Shown here piece after piece: positions 52,523 through 63,474 of a DNA stretch of 64,000 nucleotides. Source of the stretch: Paraburkholderia bryophila (GTDB taxonomy: Bacteria > Pseudomonadota > Gammaproteobacteria > Burkholderiales > Burkholderiaceae). The first letter of the stretch is position 1, and every line of letters begins with the position of its first letter. Position numbers and translations under genes: made by a program. The notes beneath the pieces are model-generated. The model had not been told where the DNA came from, searched no databases, and saw nothing but the letters and a program-made list of their open reading frames with translations. The stretch is taken from NCBI RefSeq assembly GCF_013409255.1, contig NZ_JACCAS010000002.1, positions 2,966,001-3,030,000 on the forward strand, read 5' to 3'.

Positions 52523-52680
52523 GACGACGTGTAGGTGATAAGCTTATCAAAATCATATCACTTGAGTGATAAGAAAAGTTGATCTTGATAAGATGTGCAA
52601 AATTTTATCACTGAAGTGATGAGATTAAGTTTTAGTGATAAGTTTGCGGGCAACCTTATCAACGTCTTGATGTGATTTGA
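52523..52680 (-). promoter_or_regulatory. TGATAA/TTATCA operator array upstream of the Fic gene
   Basis: The hexamer TGATAA or its complement occurs at 52536, 52544, 52567, 52586, 52605, 52636 and 52656. It forms palindromes such as TGATAAGCTTATCA (52536-52549) and ATCACTTGAGTGAT. Seven exact copies in 126 bp, in AT-rich DNA within a GC-rich region, suggest cooperative repressor binding. No ribosome-binding site is evident before the Fic ATG. Confidence 0.7.
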
Positions 52681-52740
52681 GAGGCTTTGCTCGCGGGCAG
52701 TCTTACGCGATCAAGCGACACCCACACCGCCCGCCAAAAC

Positions 52741-52780
52741 AAAAAGCCCGTGATTTCGACAACGAAATCACAGGCTTTTT
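52741..52780 (-). terminator. Rho-independent terminator downstream of the FadR-type gene
   Basis: AAAAAGCC-C-GTGATTTCG (52741-52758) pairs with CGAAATCAC-A-GGCTTTTT (52763-52780) with one mismatch and loop ACAA. The minus-strand transcript ends in a T-run. It can act in both directions but best serves the regulator gene ending at 52812. Confidence 0.85.
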
Positions 52781-52811
52781 TATCACCACCAGAGCCGCCA
52801 GAGCCAACGCC

Positions 52812-53555
52812 TCAGCTATTCGCCTCAGCCGTTTCATTCGCCCGCCGCAGCCGCTCGCGGCTATTCGATAGATGCATGCGCATTGCCGCGCGCGCGCCTT
52901 CCGCGTCGTGCCGGGTGATGGCCTCGAGAATGCTCTCGTGTTCGAGATTGACCAGCGACAGATACGCGTCCGGTTCCGCGCGAGCAATGCCCGCCGAGTC
53001 GAGCCGGTTGCGCGGAATCAGCGCGCTGCCCATCTGCGTCAGGATATCGACGAAGTAGCGGTTGCCGGTGGCGCGCGCCACCGAGATATGGAACTGCAAG
53101 TCGGCGTCGACGCTATCCAGCCCGTTGTGACGCGTGGCCTCGATCGCGTCGAGCGCGGTGCGCATGCGCGCGAGGTCGTCCGGTTTGGCGCGTTGCGCGG
53201 CCAGCCCGGCACATTCCGTCTCCAGGCTGATACGCAGCTCCAGAATCGACAACACGTCGCGCAACGTGGTGGCGGGCACCATGTCGATGCCCAGTTTTTC
53301 GCGCTGCGGCTCCAGCACGAAGCTGCCGATACCATGACGCGTTTCGATGACCTTGCCCGCCTGCAGGCGGGAAATCGCTTCGCGAATCACGGTGCGGCTC
53401 ACGCTCAGCGTGACCATCAACTGCGATTCGGTCGGCAGTTTGTCGCCGGGCTTCAAGGCGTTGGACCCGATCTGCTCGGTGACGTAGCTGACGACGAACT
53501 CGGCCAGATTGCGAGCGCGTCGCGGCGGTGCCGCGGATGCCAGTGGTGTAGCCAT
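52812..53555 (-). CDS. FadR-subfamily GntR regulator, probable hexuronate-pathway repressor
   Basis: A 247-residue regulator. The winged helix (about residues 15-85) reads KLPTESQLMVTLSVSRTVIR and ends RHGIGSFVLEP. The all-helical FCD effector domain follows, with LELRISLETECAGLAAQRA and the metal-binding pattern including HISVARATGN and EHESILEAI. It lies between hexuronate genes, and motif copies of the regulon occur in front of it and of five or more units nearby. It resembles GguR-type regulators of oxidative hexuronate catabolism by context; the inducer may be galactarate or a similar acid. Confidence 0.85.
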   Translation of the reverse strand: MATPLASAAPPRRARNLAEFVVSYVTEQIGSNALKPGDKLPTESQLMVTLSVSRTVIREAISRLQAGKVIETRHGIGSFVLEPQREKLGIDMVPATTLRDVLSILELRISLETECAGLAAQRAKPDDLARMRTALDAIEATRHNGLDSVDADLQFHISVARATGNRYFVDILTQMGSALIPRNRLDSAGIARAEPDAYLSLVNLEHESILEAITRHDAEGARAAMRMHLSNSRERLRRANETAEANS

Positions 53556-53590
53556 CGAAAACGCCCCTTAAATCAGATAGTTGCAGACAC

Positions 53591-53608
53591 TTGTACGTCT
53601 CATTATAC
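53591..53608 (-). promoter_or_regulatory. Weak operator-like motif upstream of the FadR-type gene
   Basis: TTGTACGTCTCATTATAC keeps both outer half-sites of the regulon motif but matches the centre poorly (11 of 18). It lies 36 bp before the regulator start. A separate palindrome GTCGTCTGACGAC follows at about 53611. Autoregulation is possible. Confidence 0.35.
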
Positions 53609-53753
53609 CGTCGTCTGACGACTGATTATATAAACACCAGATCATTTTCCGCGACGCCGCCGTCGCCGTCGTCGGGACGTACTCTTTCAAGCCTGGCGGG
53701 GCGGCGGCGCGTATGACGCCGCCGCCATGGAAGTACGATAACCGCTCGCCGGG

Positions 53754-55103
53754 TTAGCCCCGGCTCAACTCGACTCGCCGGATATCTTTCACGATCACCA
53801 GATAGCTGAACACGGTCAGCAGCGCGTTCACGCCGACGAACACCAGCGCGCCGTTGAACGAACCGGTCGTCGCCACGAGGTAGCCGATCACGATCGGCGT
53901 GACGATGCCGGCCACGTTGCCGAACATATTGAAGATCGCGCCCGACAGCCCAAGCGCTTCCTTCGGCGACGTATCCGCGACGACCGCCCAGCCGAGCGCG
54001 CCAATGCCTTTGCCGAAGAACGCGAGCGACATCAGCGCGACGACGATCCAGTCGGTCGACACATAGTTACAGCCGATGATGCACACCGACAGCAGCATGC
54101 CGCCCACGATCGGCACCTTGCGCGCGACGGTCAGCGAATGGCCGCGGCGGATCATCCCGTCCGACAGAATGCCGCCGAGCACGCCGCCGGAGAAACCGCA
54201 GATCGCCGGCAACGACGCGACCAGACCCGCATGCAGAATCGTCATGCCGCGCGCCTGCACGAGGTAGATCGGAAACCACGTCAGGAAGAAGTAGGTCAGC
54301 ACGTTGATGCAGTACTGCGCGAGATACACGCCGAGCAGCATGCGGTTGCCGAGCAGTTGACGCACCAGGAACCAGCCGCCGGCCTGGGCGAGATCGTTGG
54401 GCTGGGTTTTTTGGTGGCCATTCACCACGCCGCCGCCTTGTTCGATGTAGTCGAGTTCGGCGCGCGACACGCGTGGATGATCCGCCGGGTTCTTCATCAC
54501 CTTCAGCCACGTGAGGGCGAGCAGCAGCCCGGTCGCGCCCATCACGAGATACACCATGTGCCAGCCGAACGCGTGGGTGAGCCACGCCATCAGCGGCGTG
54601 AACACGACCGCCGCGAAGTACTGCGCCGAATTGAAAATAGCCGACGCCGTGCCGCGTTCCGTAGTGGGGAACCAGCTCGCCACCACTTTGGCATTGGCCG
54701 GAAACGCCGGCGATTCCGCCACGCCCATCGCGAAGCGCAGCACGAACAGCGCGGTAATGGCGGCGGCCGCGCTGCCCAGCAAGCCGATCGTGCCTTGCAG
54801 CAGCGTGAAGAGCGACCAGAAGAAAATGCTCGCCGCGTAGACACGCCGTGCGCCGAAGCGATCCAGCAGCCAGCCGGCCGGCAGTTGCGACAGCACATAG
54901 GCCCAACTGAACGCGGAGAAGATGTAGCCCATCTTGATCGCGTCGAGACCGAACTCGCCGCGCATCGCCGAGCCGGTGATCGACAGCGTCGCGCGGTCCG
55001 CGTAGTTGAAGGTCGTGATCAGAAAGATCAGCAGCAGGATCGTGTAGCGGACCTTCGTGCGTTTCGCGGCGTGGGCGGAACTCGCCATCCGGCTCATTTC
55101 CAT
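53754..55103 (-). CDS. MFS galactarate/glucarate transporter (GarP/GudP-like)
   Basis: About 449 residues from ATG 55103, which has AGGAG 6 bp upstream; the in-frame ATG at 55109 abuts that site. Twelve helices are expected. NYADRATLSITGSAMRGEFG, then SWFPTTERGTASAIFNSAQY and GWAVVADTSPKEALGLSGA are typical of GudP/GarP anion:cation symporters. It follows kdgD on the minus strand but is separated from it by a terminator-like hairpin. Confidence 0.88.
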   Translation of the reverse strand: MEMSRMASSAHAAKRTKVRYTILLLIFLITTFNYADRATLSITGSAMRGEFGLDAIKMGYIFSAFSWAYVLSQLPAGWLLDRFGARRVYAASIFFWSLFTLLQGTIGLLGSAAAAITALFVLRFAMGVAESPAFPANAKVVASWFPTTERGTASAIFNSAQYFAAVVFTPLMAWLTHAFGWHMVYLVMGATGLLLALTWLKVMKNPADHPRVSRAELDYIEQGGGVVNGHQKTQPNDLAQAGGWFLVRQLLGNRMLLGVYLAQYCINVLTYFFLTWFPIYLVQARGMTILHAGLVASLPAICGFSGGVLGGILSDGMIRRGHSLTVARKVPIVGGMLLSVCIIGCNYVSTDWIVVALMSLAFFGKGIGALGWAVVADTSPKEALGLSGAIFNMFGNVAGIVTPIVIGYLVATTGSFNGALVFVGVNALLTVFSYLVIVKDIRRVELSRG

Positions 55104-55149
55104 CGTCATCTCCTGAATCGTTATGCGGGCGGCGCGCTGCCGCGCTACG

Positions 55150-55181
55150 AAAAACGCCCGGCGACGTTACCGTCCCGGGCG
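55150..55181 (-). terminator. Terminator-like hairpin between kdgD and the MFS gene
   Basis: CGCCCGG (55155-55161) pairs with CCGGGCG (55175-55181) over a 13-nt loop. The minus-strand RNA then has TTTTT (55150-55154). It lies 29 bp after the kdgD stop and may reduce expression of the downstream permease. Confidence 0.65.
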
Positions 55182-55210
55182 CTTCTGGCAATCGACAATC
55201 AAGCGCGCAA

Positions 55211-56128
55211 TTACTGCGGGCCGAGCGTCTTGATCAGCGCGTCGAGCTTCGCCATTTCTTCTTCGTTCAGATCGGTCAACGGCGCGCGCACCGGGCCGGC
55301 GCTGTGGCCGACGAGCTTCGCGCCCGCCTTCACGATGCTGACCGCGTAGCCCGCGCGACGGTTGCGGATCGCCAGATACGGCAGGAAGAATTCGTCGATC
55401 AGCTTGCCGACGGTGGCGTGATCGTCCGCGGCGATCGCACGGTAGAAGTCCATCGCGGTCTTCGGAATGAAGTTGAACACCGCCGACGAATACACCGGCA
55501 CGCCCAGCGCCTTATACGCCGCCGCATAGACTTCGGCGGTCGGCAGGCCGCCGAGGTACGAGAAACGGTCGCCGAGACGACGGCGGATCGTCACCATGTT
55601 TTCGATCTCGCCCACGCCGTCCTTGAAGCCGATCAGGTTGGGGCAGCGCTCCGCCAGCCCTTCGAGCATGTCGGCGTTAAGCTTGGAATTGGCGCGGTTG
55701 TAAATGATCACGCCCATGTTCGGCACGGACTTGCAGACCTCTTCGGCGTGCGCGGCGATACCTTCCTGGCAGGCTTCGGTCAGGTAATGCGGCATCAGCA
55801 GAATGCCGTTCGCGCCGTGGCGCTCGGCCTCTTTCGCGTAGGCGATCGCGACGCGGGTCGGGCCGCCCGCGCCGGCGAGGATTGGCACCTTGCCTTTGCA
55901 GACTTCGGCGGCGGTGCGCACCACGTTCGAGTAATCGTCGTGCGTGAGCGAGAAGAATTCACCCGTGCCGCCGGCCACGAACAGCGCCGATGCGCCGTAC
56001 GGCGCGAGCCATTCGAGGCGCTCGGCATAGGTGTCGGCGCGGAAATCGCCTTGTTCGTCGAAGTCGGTGACGGGGAAGGAGAGAAGGCCTTCCGAAACGA
56101 TCTGCTTGAGTTCCTGCGGTGTCGTCAT
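55211..56128 (-). CDS. kdgD: 5-dehydro-4-deoxyglucarate dehydratase
   Basis: A 305-residue DapA-superfamily (DHDPS-like) lyase. [20 protein letters not shown] replaces the usual GTTGE motif with GTGEF, as in Kdg[12 protein letters not shown] carries the conserved Tyr and IGFKDGVGE the Schiff-base Lys. It dehydrates and decarboxylates 5-keto-4-deoxyglucarate to 2-oxoglutarate semialdehyde. It competes with GarL for the same substrate and is divergent from garD. Confidence 0.93.
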   Translation of the reverse strand: MTTPQELKQIVSEGLLSFPVTDFDEQGDFRADTYAERLEWLAPYGASALFVAGGTGEFFSLTHDDYSNVVRTAAEVCKGKVPILAGAGGPTRVAIAYAKEAERHGANGILLMPHYLTEACQEGIAAHAEEVCKSVPNMGVIIYNRANSKLNADMLEGLAERCPNLIGFKDGVGEIENMVTIRRRLGDRFSYLGGLPTAEVYAAAYKALGVPVYSSAVFNFIPKTAMDFYRAIAADDHATVGKLIDEFFLPYLAIRNRRAGYAVSIVKAGAKLVGHSAGPVRAPLTDLNEEEMAKLDALIKTLGPQ

Positions 56129-56342
56129 GATGAGTATCCAGGGCGGCGGTATGGGGTTGTTTGTCGAAATGGAGATTTCTTATACGTCATCGTACAACAA
56201 CAAATCGTCTAACTCAACGGGGTTTTCGCGGCATAATGCACGCCATAGGGTAAATACGGAACATCCACGCAATCTTTCATGTTGTAGGATGACGTATGAA
56301 TAGCTGGCGCAGTGCGCGTGCAGCGCCATGAGGATCGATGCA
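56129..56342. promoter_or_regulatory. Divergent kdgD / garD control region with two regulon motifs
   Basis: The two best motif copies are here: TTATACGTCATCGTACAA at 56180-56197 (complement is the reference TTGTACGATGACGTATAA), and TTGTAGGATGACGTATGA at 56282-56299 (16 of 18). One lies 52 bp from kdgD and the other 44 bp from garD, so each may control one direction. Confidence 0.65.
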
Positions 56343-57932
56343 ATGGAACAATCTCCGCTCTACATTCGCGTTCACCCCAATGACAATGTCGCGATCGTCG
56401 TCAACGACGGCGGTCTGGGCGAGGGCGCCGTTTTCCCCGACGGCATCGCGCTGCGCGAACGCGTGCCGCAAGGCCACAAAGTCGCGCTGGCCGATCTGGC
56501 CGAAGGCGACGAGGTGATCCGCTATAACGTGGTGATCGGCTACGCACTCAAGGCGTTGCCCAGGGGTAGCTGGATCAACGAGCACGTGATCCGCATGCCG
56601 AGCCCGCCCGGACTCGAAGACCTGCCGATCGCCACCATCAAGGCGCCGGAGATGCCGCCGCTCGAAGGCTTCACGTTCGAGGGCTATCGCAATGCCGACG
56701 GTTCGGTCGGCTCGCGCAACATTCTGGCGATCACGACCACCGTGCAATGCGTGGCCGACGTGGTGCAGCATGCGGTCACGCGCATCAAGGCCGAATTGCT
56801 GCCGCGCTATCCGAATGTCGACGACGTGGTGAGCCTCGGCCACACCTACGGCTGCGGCGTCGCGATCGACGCGCCCGACGCGATGGTGCCGATCCGCACC
56901 GTGCGCAACATCAGCCTGAATCCGAACTTCGGCGGCGAGGTGATGATGGTCAGCCTCGGTTGCGAGAAGTTGCAGCCCGAGCGTCTGATGCCGCCCGGCA
57001 CGATTCCGATCGCGGCGGCCGCTAACGTCGCGGAAATCGCCGACATCGGCGACGTCGAGGCCGATCTGAACGGCGACGTTGTCGTGCTGCAGGACGACGC
57101 GCACGTTGGCTTCCAGTCGATGATCGACTCGATCATGAGAATGGCCGAGGGCCATTTGAAGCGCCTGAACAATCGCCGTCGCGAGACGTGCCCCGCGGCC
57201 GATCTGGTGATCGGCGTGCAGTGCGGCGGCAGCGACGCGTTCTCCGGGCTGACCGCGAATCCCGCCGTGGGCTTCGCGACCGACCTGCTGGTGCGAGCCG
57301 GCGCGACGGTGATGTTCTCCGAAGTCACCGAGGTGCGCGACGGCGTCGATCAACTGACGGCGCGCGCGGCCAATCCCGAGGTGGCCGCGGCGATCATCCG
57401 CGAAATGCAGTGGTACGACGATTATCTGAAGCGCGGCGGCGCGGACCGCAGCGCCAACACCACGCCCGGCAACAAGAAGGGCGGGCTGTCGAACATCGTC
57501 GAAAAGGCGATGGGTTCGATCATCAAATCAGGCAATTCGGCGATTTCCGGCGTGTTGTCGCCGGGCGAAAAGGTCCGCCAGAAAGGGCTGATTTACGCGG
57601 CCACGCCGGCTAGCGATTTCATCTGCGGCACGCTTCAGGTGGCAGCCGGTATCAATCTGCACGTGTTCACCACGGGCCGCGGCACGCCGTACAGCCTCGC
57701 CGAAGTGCCCGTGATCAAGGTCGCGACGCGCTCGGATCTCGCGCGCCGCTGGCACGATCTGATGGACATCAACGCCGGCACGATCGCGACCGGCGCGGCG
57801 AGTATCGAAGACGTGGGCTGGGAACTGTTCCGCCTGATGCTCGACGTCGCCAGCGGACGCAAGCAGACCTGCGCGGAAAAACTCAAGCTCCACAATGCGT
57901 TGACGCTGTTCAATCCGGCGCCGGTGACCTGA
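56343..57932 (+). CDS. garD: Galactarate dehydratase
   Basis: About 529 residues from ATG 56343 (GAGGA upstream; an ATG at 56328 adds 5). E. coli GarD is 523. The N-terminal SAF-like domain ([19 protein letters not shown]) is followed by the UxaA/GarD core: [20 protein letters not shown], then [14 protein letters not shown] and [18 protein letters not shown] with conserved Cys residues. It dehydrates galactarate (possibly also glucarate) to 5-keto-4-deoxyglucarate. It starts an operon with udh2 and the lactonase. Confidence 0.92.
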   Translation: MEQSPLYIRVHPNDNVAIVVNDGGLGEGAVFPDGIALRERVPQGHKVALADLAEGDEVIRYNVVIGYALKALPRGSWINEHVIRMPSPPGLEDLPIATIKAPEMPPLEGFTFEGYRNADGSVGSRNILAITTTVQCVADVVQHAVTRIKAELLPRYPNVDDVVSLGHTYGCGVAIDAPDAMVPIRTVRNISLNPNFGGEVMMVSLGCEKLQPERLMPPGTIPIAAAANVAEIADIGDVEADLNGDVVVLQDDAHVGFQSMIDSIMRMAEGHLKRLNNRRRETCPAADLVIGVQCGGSDAFSGLTANPAVGFATDLLVRAGATVMFSEVTEVRDGVDQLTARAANPEVAAAIIREMQWYDDYLKRGGADRSANTTPGNKKGGLSNIVEKAMGSIIKSGNSAISGVLSPGEKVRQKGLIYAATPASDFICGTLQVAAGINLHVFTTGRGTPYSLAEVPVIKVATRSDLARRWHDLMDINAGTIATGAASIEDVGWELFRLMLDVASGRKQTCAEKLKLHNALTLFNPAPVT

Positions 57933-57984
57933 GCGGCCGGGCGTGGCCTGGCTGGCTTCAGCGCAATCACACTCATATCAAGAC

Positions 57985-58827
57985 ATGACCGACTCGAATC
58001 CTGCTCACTCCGCAGTACAGAAACCCTTCCGCCGTCTGCTGTTGACCGGTGCCGCCGGCAATCTCGGCCAGCAGTTGCGCGGCGCGCTCGCCGCGTGGGC
58101 CGATGTCGTGCGCGTCACCGACATCGCGCCGCTCGGCGAGGTGGCGGCGCACGAAGAAGCGTCGATCGTCGATCTCGCCGACGAAGCCGCGGTGCTCGCG
58201 CTGCTGGAAGGCGTCGACGCGGTGATTCATCTCGGCGGCATTTCCGTCGAGGCGCCGTTCGAAGATCTGCTCGAAGCGAATATTCGCGGCCTCTACAACC
58301 TGTATTCGGCGGCGCAGAAGCAGGGCGTGAAGCGCATCGTCTACGCAAGCTCGAATCACGCGGTGGGTTTTCATCCGGTGACCGAAGTGGTGGATATCGA
58401 CGCGCCGCTGCGCCCCGATACCCTGTACGGCGTGACGAAGTGCTTCGGCGAATCGCTGTCGCGCTATTACTTCGATCGCTTCGGGCTCGAGACCGTGTGC
58501 CTGCGGATCGGTTCGTCGTTCGAGCAGCCGAAGAATCCGCGCATGCTCGTCACGTTTCTCAGCTATCGCGACTTTATCGAGCTGGTGCGCTGCTCGCTGT
58601 TCACTAATCGCGTGGGACATGCGATCGTCTACGGCGTGTCGGATAACCGCACCAAGTGGGTCGACAACACGAAGGCGGCGTTCCTCGGTTTTCGTCCGCA
58701 GGACAGCTCGGTCGAATTCGAGCATCTGTTTCCGGTCAGCGCGCCGACCGCCGATCTCGACGATCCGACCCAGCGTTTTCAGGGCGGCGCGTTCATACTC
58801 GCCGGTCCGATGGAGCCGAAGCGATGA
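57985..58827 (+). CDS. udh: Uronate dehydrogenase (NAD-dependent), paralogue 2
   Basis: A 280-residue enzyme from ATG 57985, 52 bp after garD. NAD motif LLTGAAGNLGQQLRGAL, active-site region VYASSNHAVGFHPVTEVVDI, catalytic YGVTK. The C-terminal part has VGHAIVYGVSDNRTKWVDN and RFQGGAFI. It oxidises galacturonate or glucuronate to the lactone. It is clearly homologous to paralogue 1 but diverged, so the two may differ in substrate or conditions. Its stop overlaps the lactonase start (ATGA). Confidence 0.9.
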   Translation: MTDSNPAHSAVQKPFRRLLLTGAAGNLGQQLRGALAAWADVVRVTDIAPLGEVAAHEEASIVDLADEAAVLALLEGVDAVIHLGGISVEAPFEDLLEANIRGLYNLYSAAQKQGVKRIVYASSNHAVGFHPVTEVVDIDAPLRPDTLYGVTKCFGESLSRYYFDRFGLETVCLRIGSSFEQPKNPRMLVTFLSYRDFIELVRCSLFTNRVGHAIVYGVSDNRTKWVDNTKAAFLGFRPQDSSVEFEHLFPVSAPTADLDDPTQRFQGGAFILAGPMEPKR

Positions 58828-59759
58828 GCGCCTCGGCGGCCAATCCCAACGTTGAGCGTGTCGAGGCAGCGGGCGAGGCGCCCGCGATGGTCGGCGAAAG
58901 TCCGGTGTGGCGCGCAGCGGAGCAGGCACTTTACTGGGTCGATATCCCCGCGCAAAAGATCGTGCGCCTGGCGGTAGAGGCGGGCCACCGCTCCGAATGG
59001 CGTTTGCCTGAGAAAGTCGCCTGTATCGCGTTCGATCGCCACGGCACCGTGCTGGCCGGTTGCGAGACGGGGCTGTTCGCGGTCACGCTGAGCGAAACCG
59101 CAACGGCCGACGGTCAATCGCTTCAGGTCGAAGCACGCCGGCTCGCCGCGCCTTCCTTTGCCTGCGACGACATGCGCTTCAACGACGGCCGTTGCGATCG
59201 CCAGGGGCGCTTCTGGTCCGGCACGATGGTGCAGGACATGTCGCTGGCGAATCCGGCCGGCGCGCTGTATCGCTTCGACGAGCGCGGCGTGTTGTCCGCG
59301 CCGGTGATCGATGCGCTGATCACGCAAAACGGTCTGGCGTGGTCGCCGGATGGCGCGACCATGTACCTGTCGGACTCGCATCCGCTGCGCCGCCAGATAT
59401 GGGCATTCGATTACGACGTCGACGCCGGCGAGCCGCGCAACCGGCGCGTGTTCGCCGATCTGAATCACTACGTGGGCCGTCCCGACGGCGCAGCGGTCGA
59501 CGCCGACGGCTGCTACTGGATTTGCGCCAACGACGCGGGCCGGCTGTTGCGCTTCACGCCGCAAGGCAAGCTGGATCGCGAGATCGTCGTGCCGGCCGTC
59601 AAGCCGGCCATGTGCGCGTTCGGCGGACGCGATCTCGATACGCTGTTCGTGACCTCGATCCGGCCCGCAGCGGGCGCGAGCGAGCACGACGGCCACCTGT
59701 TCGCCGTGCGTCCCGGCGTCACGGGGTTGCTGGAACCTGAATACGCGGGCGTCCTGTAA
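58824..59759 (+). CDS. SMP-30/gluconolactonase-family aldarolactone hydrolase
   Basis: A 311-residue six-blade propeller starting in a 4-bp ATGA overlap with udh2. Conserved metal-site blocks are GESPVWRAAEQALYWVDIP (Glu), FNDGRCDRQGRFWSGTM (Asn) and ITQNGLAWSPDGATMYLSDS (Asn, Asp). Tight coupling to udh2 indicates that it opens the galactaro- or glucarolactone produced by that enzyme, giving GarD its substrate. Confidence 0.9.
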   Translation: MSASAANPNVERVEAAGEAPAMVGESPVWRAAEQALYWVDIPAQKIVRLAVEAGHRSEWRLPEKVACIAFDRHGTVLAGCETGLFAVTLSETATADGQSLQVEARRLAAPSFACDDMRFNDGRCDRQGRFWSGTMVQDMSLANPAGALYRFDERGVLSAPVIDALITQNGLAWSPDGATMYLSDSHPLRRQIWAFDYDVDAGEPRNRRVFADLNHYVGRPDGAAVDADGCYWICANDAGRLLRFTPQGKLDREIVVPAVKPAMCAFGGRDLDTLFVTSIRPAAGASEHDGHLFAVRPGVTGLLEPEYAGVL

Positions 59760-61393
<1,634 letters not shown>

Positions 61394-61429
61394 GGCTTGC
61401 GGGTTGCGCGGCGCTTGACCGTCACAGCG

Positions 61430-61465
61430 GGAAAAGCCTGGCAGAAAAATCTGCTGGGCTTTTCC
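61430..61465 (+). other. Hairpin between dctP and dctQ
   Basis: GGAAAAGCC (61430 onward) and GGCTTTTCC (ending 61465) pair, with an inner GCAG/CTGC stem and AAAAAT loop. It lies 37 bp after the dctP stop. Such elements often let the binding-protein mRNA accumulate above that of the membrane subunits. Confidence 0.5.
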
Positions 61466-61558
61466 ACCGTCCGCGCACATCGCGCCGCGCCGCTTGAAAG
61501 AAGTCGACATGAATGACTGATTTATTAAAGACAGGTCCGCGGTAAAAGGATGGGGTCA

Positions 61559-62038
61559 ATGAGATTCATAAAGCGCCCAAATGATTTTCTGTTTCACGCG
61601 CTGGTTATCGTGGCGTCGGTGAGTCTTGCCGTGCTCAGCCTGCTCGTGATCTATAGCGTCGTGATGCGCTACGTTTTCGACGACGCACCCGATTTCGTCG
61701 AGCCCATCGCGCTGCTGCTGGTGATCGTCATCGCCATGTTCGGCGCCGCGCTGAAAGTGCGCGAGGGCGGCCACATCGGGCTCGATTCGCTGGTCACGAA
61801 GCTGCCGCCGAAAGGGCAGGTCATGGCGGCCGCGTTTCAACATCTTTGTCTGATCGCATTGGCCGTGGCGATTTTCTTCGGCTGTCTGCAAATGGCCGAA
61901 ACCACCATGGAAGACCGGATTCCGATTCTCGGTTTGCCCGAAGGCGTGCGCTATTGCATTCCGGTCGTCGCCAGCGTTTGTATTGCCTTGTTCTCGCTCG
62001 AGAACCTGCTCGCGCTTTTCGTCAAGAAACACAACTAG
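61559..62038 (+). CDS. dctQ: TRAP transporter small permease (DctQ family)
   Basis: A 159-residue protein with four helices, starting at ATG 61559 (AAAGGA at good spacing; an ATG at 61550 abuts the site). VIYSVVMRYVFDDAPDFVEP matches the conserved DctQ segment, and the middle has LKVREGGHIGLDSLV. It supports the large permease subunit. Confidence 0.9.
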   Translation: MRFIKRPNDFLFHALVIVASVSLAVLSLLVIYSVVMRYVFDDAPDFVEPIALLLVIVIAMFGAALKVREGGHIGLDSLVTKLPPKGQVMAAAFQHLCLIALAVAIFFGCLQMAETTMEDRIPILGLPEGVRYCIPVVASVCIALFSLENLLALFVKKHN

Positions 62039-62045
62039 AGCAATC

Positions 62046-63398
62046 ATGGAACTTGCCATTCTCGCCGTCAGTTTCCTCGTCTTTCTCGTTCTCGGGGTTC
62101 CTGTTTCGTTCGCGTTGGGACTGTCGTGCGTCCTGACTTATCTGTACGAAGGCCTGCCCGCGGCCACCGCCATGCAGGCGATGATTTCGGGCATCAACGG
62201 CTTTTCGTTTCTCGCGGTGCCGTTCTTCATCCTGTCCGGTGAGCTGATGCTGCACGGCGGCATCGCCGACCGCATCCTGCGTTTCGCGCAAGCGGCCGTC
62301 GGGCATTTCCGCGGCGGCCTCGGCATGGCCAACGTGGTCGCCTGCACGCTGTTCGGCGGGGTGTCCGGTTCGCCGTCGGCGGATACGTCGGCCATGGGCG
62401 GCGTGGTGATTCCGTTGATGAAGCGCGAAGGCTACAGCGCGGCCTATGCGGTCAACGTGACGACCCATTCGTCACTGGTGGGCGCGTTGATGCCGACCTC
62501 GACGAACATGATCATCTATGCGTTCGCGGCCCAGGGCATTACGGGCACGTTGAACGGTCACCAGATGAGCGGCGTGTCGATCGGCGATCTGCTGTTCTCC
62601 GGTCTGCTGCCGGTGCTGTGGGTGATGGGCTTCGTGCTGCTCGCCGCGTACTGGCAAGCGGTCAAGTACGGTTATCCGCGCCGTCCCGACGGTTCGACCG
62701 AACTGCAGAAATTCCCCGGCTGGTACGCGGTGGCCCGAACCTTCGTCGGCGCCGTGCCCGGCTTGATGGTGATCGCGATCATTCTGTTCTGCGTCGCCAA
62801 GGGCATTGCCACCGCGACCGAAGCCGCGGCGATCGCCGTGTTCTATTCGCTGGTGCTGACCGTCGTCGTGTATCGCTCGATGACGATGAAGAAGCTCTTC
62901 CACGCGCTCTCGAAAGCGGCGAAGACGACCGGCGTGGTGCTGCTGCTGATCGGCGTGTCGAACATGCTGCGTTACCAGATGGCCTACCTGGAGATTCCGG
63001 ACGCGATCGAACGCATGCTCGACGGTGCGACCAGCATGCCGTGGCTGATGCTGCTGTACATCAACCTGCTGCAGGTTTTCCTGGGCACGTTCGTCGATAT
63101 GGCGGCGCACATCCTGATTACGACGCCGCTGTTCCTGCCGATGGCGATGCATGCCGGCGTGGGGCCGGTGCAGTTCGGCATCATGATTCTGCTGAACTGT
63201 TCGTTGGGCCTCGTGCATCCGCCGATCGGCTCGGTGCAGTTCATCGGCTGCGCGATCGGCAACGTGTCGATCGGCGAGACCACCAAGGTGGCGTGGCCGT
63301 ACTACCTGGCCATTTTCAGCGCGATCAACATCGTCACCTACGTACCGATGTTTTCCACCTGGCTGCCGAGCCTGATCAATGGCCACCCGGTGTTTTGA
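62046..63398 (+). CDS. dctM: TRAP transporter large permease (DctM family)
   Basis: About 450 residues from ATG 62046, 7 bp after dctQ. Many helices; DctM blocks include FLAVPFFILSGELMLHGGIA, then GGVSGSPSADTSAMGGVVIP and NCSLGLVHPPIGSVQF. It moves the solute across the inner membrane using a sodium or proton gradient, with DctP and DctQ. Confidence 0.93.
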   Translation: MELAILAVSFLVFLVLGVPVSFALGLSCVLTYLYEGLPAATAMQAMISGINGFSFLAVPFFILSGELMLHGGIADRILRFAQAAVGHFRGGLGMANVVACTLFGGVSGSPSADTSAMGGVVIPLMKREGYSAAYAVNVTTHSSLVGALMPTSTNMIIYAFAAQGITGTLNGHQMSGVSIGDLLFSGLLPVLWVMGFVLLAAYWQAVKYGYPRRPDGSTELQKFPGWYAVARTFVGAVPGLMVIAIILFCVAKGIATATEAAAIAVFYSLVLTVVVYRSMTMKKLFHALSKAAKTTGVVLLLIGVSNMLRYQMAYLEIPDAIERMLDGATSMPWLMLLYINLLQVFLGTFVDMAAHILITTPLFLPMAMHAGVGPVQFGIMILLNCSLGLVHPPIGSVQFIGCAIGNVSIGETTKVAWPYYLAIFSAINIVTYVPMFSTWLPSLINGHPVF

Positions 63399-63419
63399 GC
63401 GGACTCCCATTCACACTCA

Positions 63420-63440
63420 GCGGCGCCCGCGCGGCGCCGC
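63420..63440 (+). terminator. GC hairpin between dctM and the porin gene
   Basis: GCGGCGCC (63420-63427) pairs with GGCGCCGC (63433-63440) over a 5-nt loop, 21 bp after the dctM stop. An AT-rich stretch follows and leads to the porin ribosome-binding site. Partial termination is plausible. Confidence 0.4.
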
Positions 63441-63474
63441 GAATCAAAAAATAATTTTCAACAGAGGAGCACAA

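Noticed and set aside
52523..52680. TGATAA repeats as a CRISPR array or plasmid-type iteron origin
   Set aside because: Units are hexamers with irregular spacing and no spacers of constant length. No replication initiator gene is nearby; operator function fits better.
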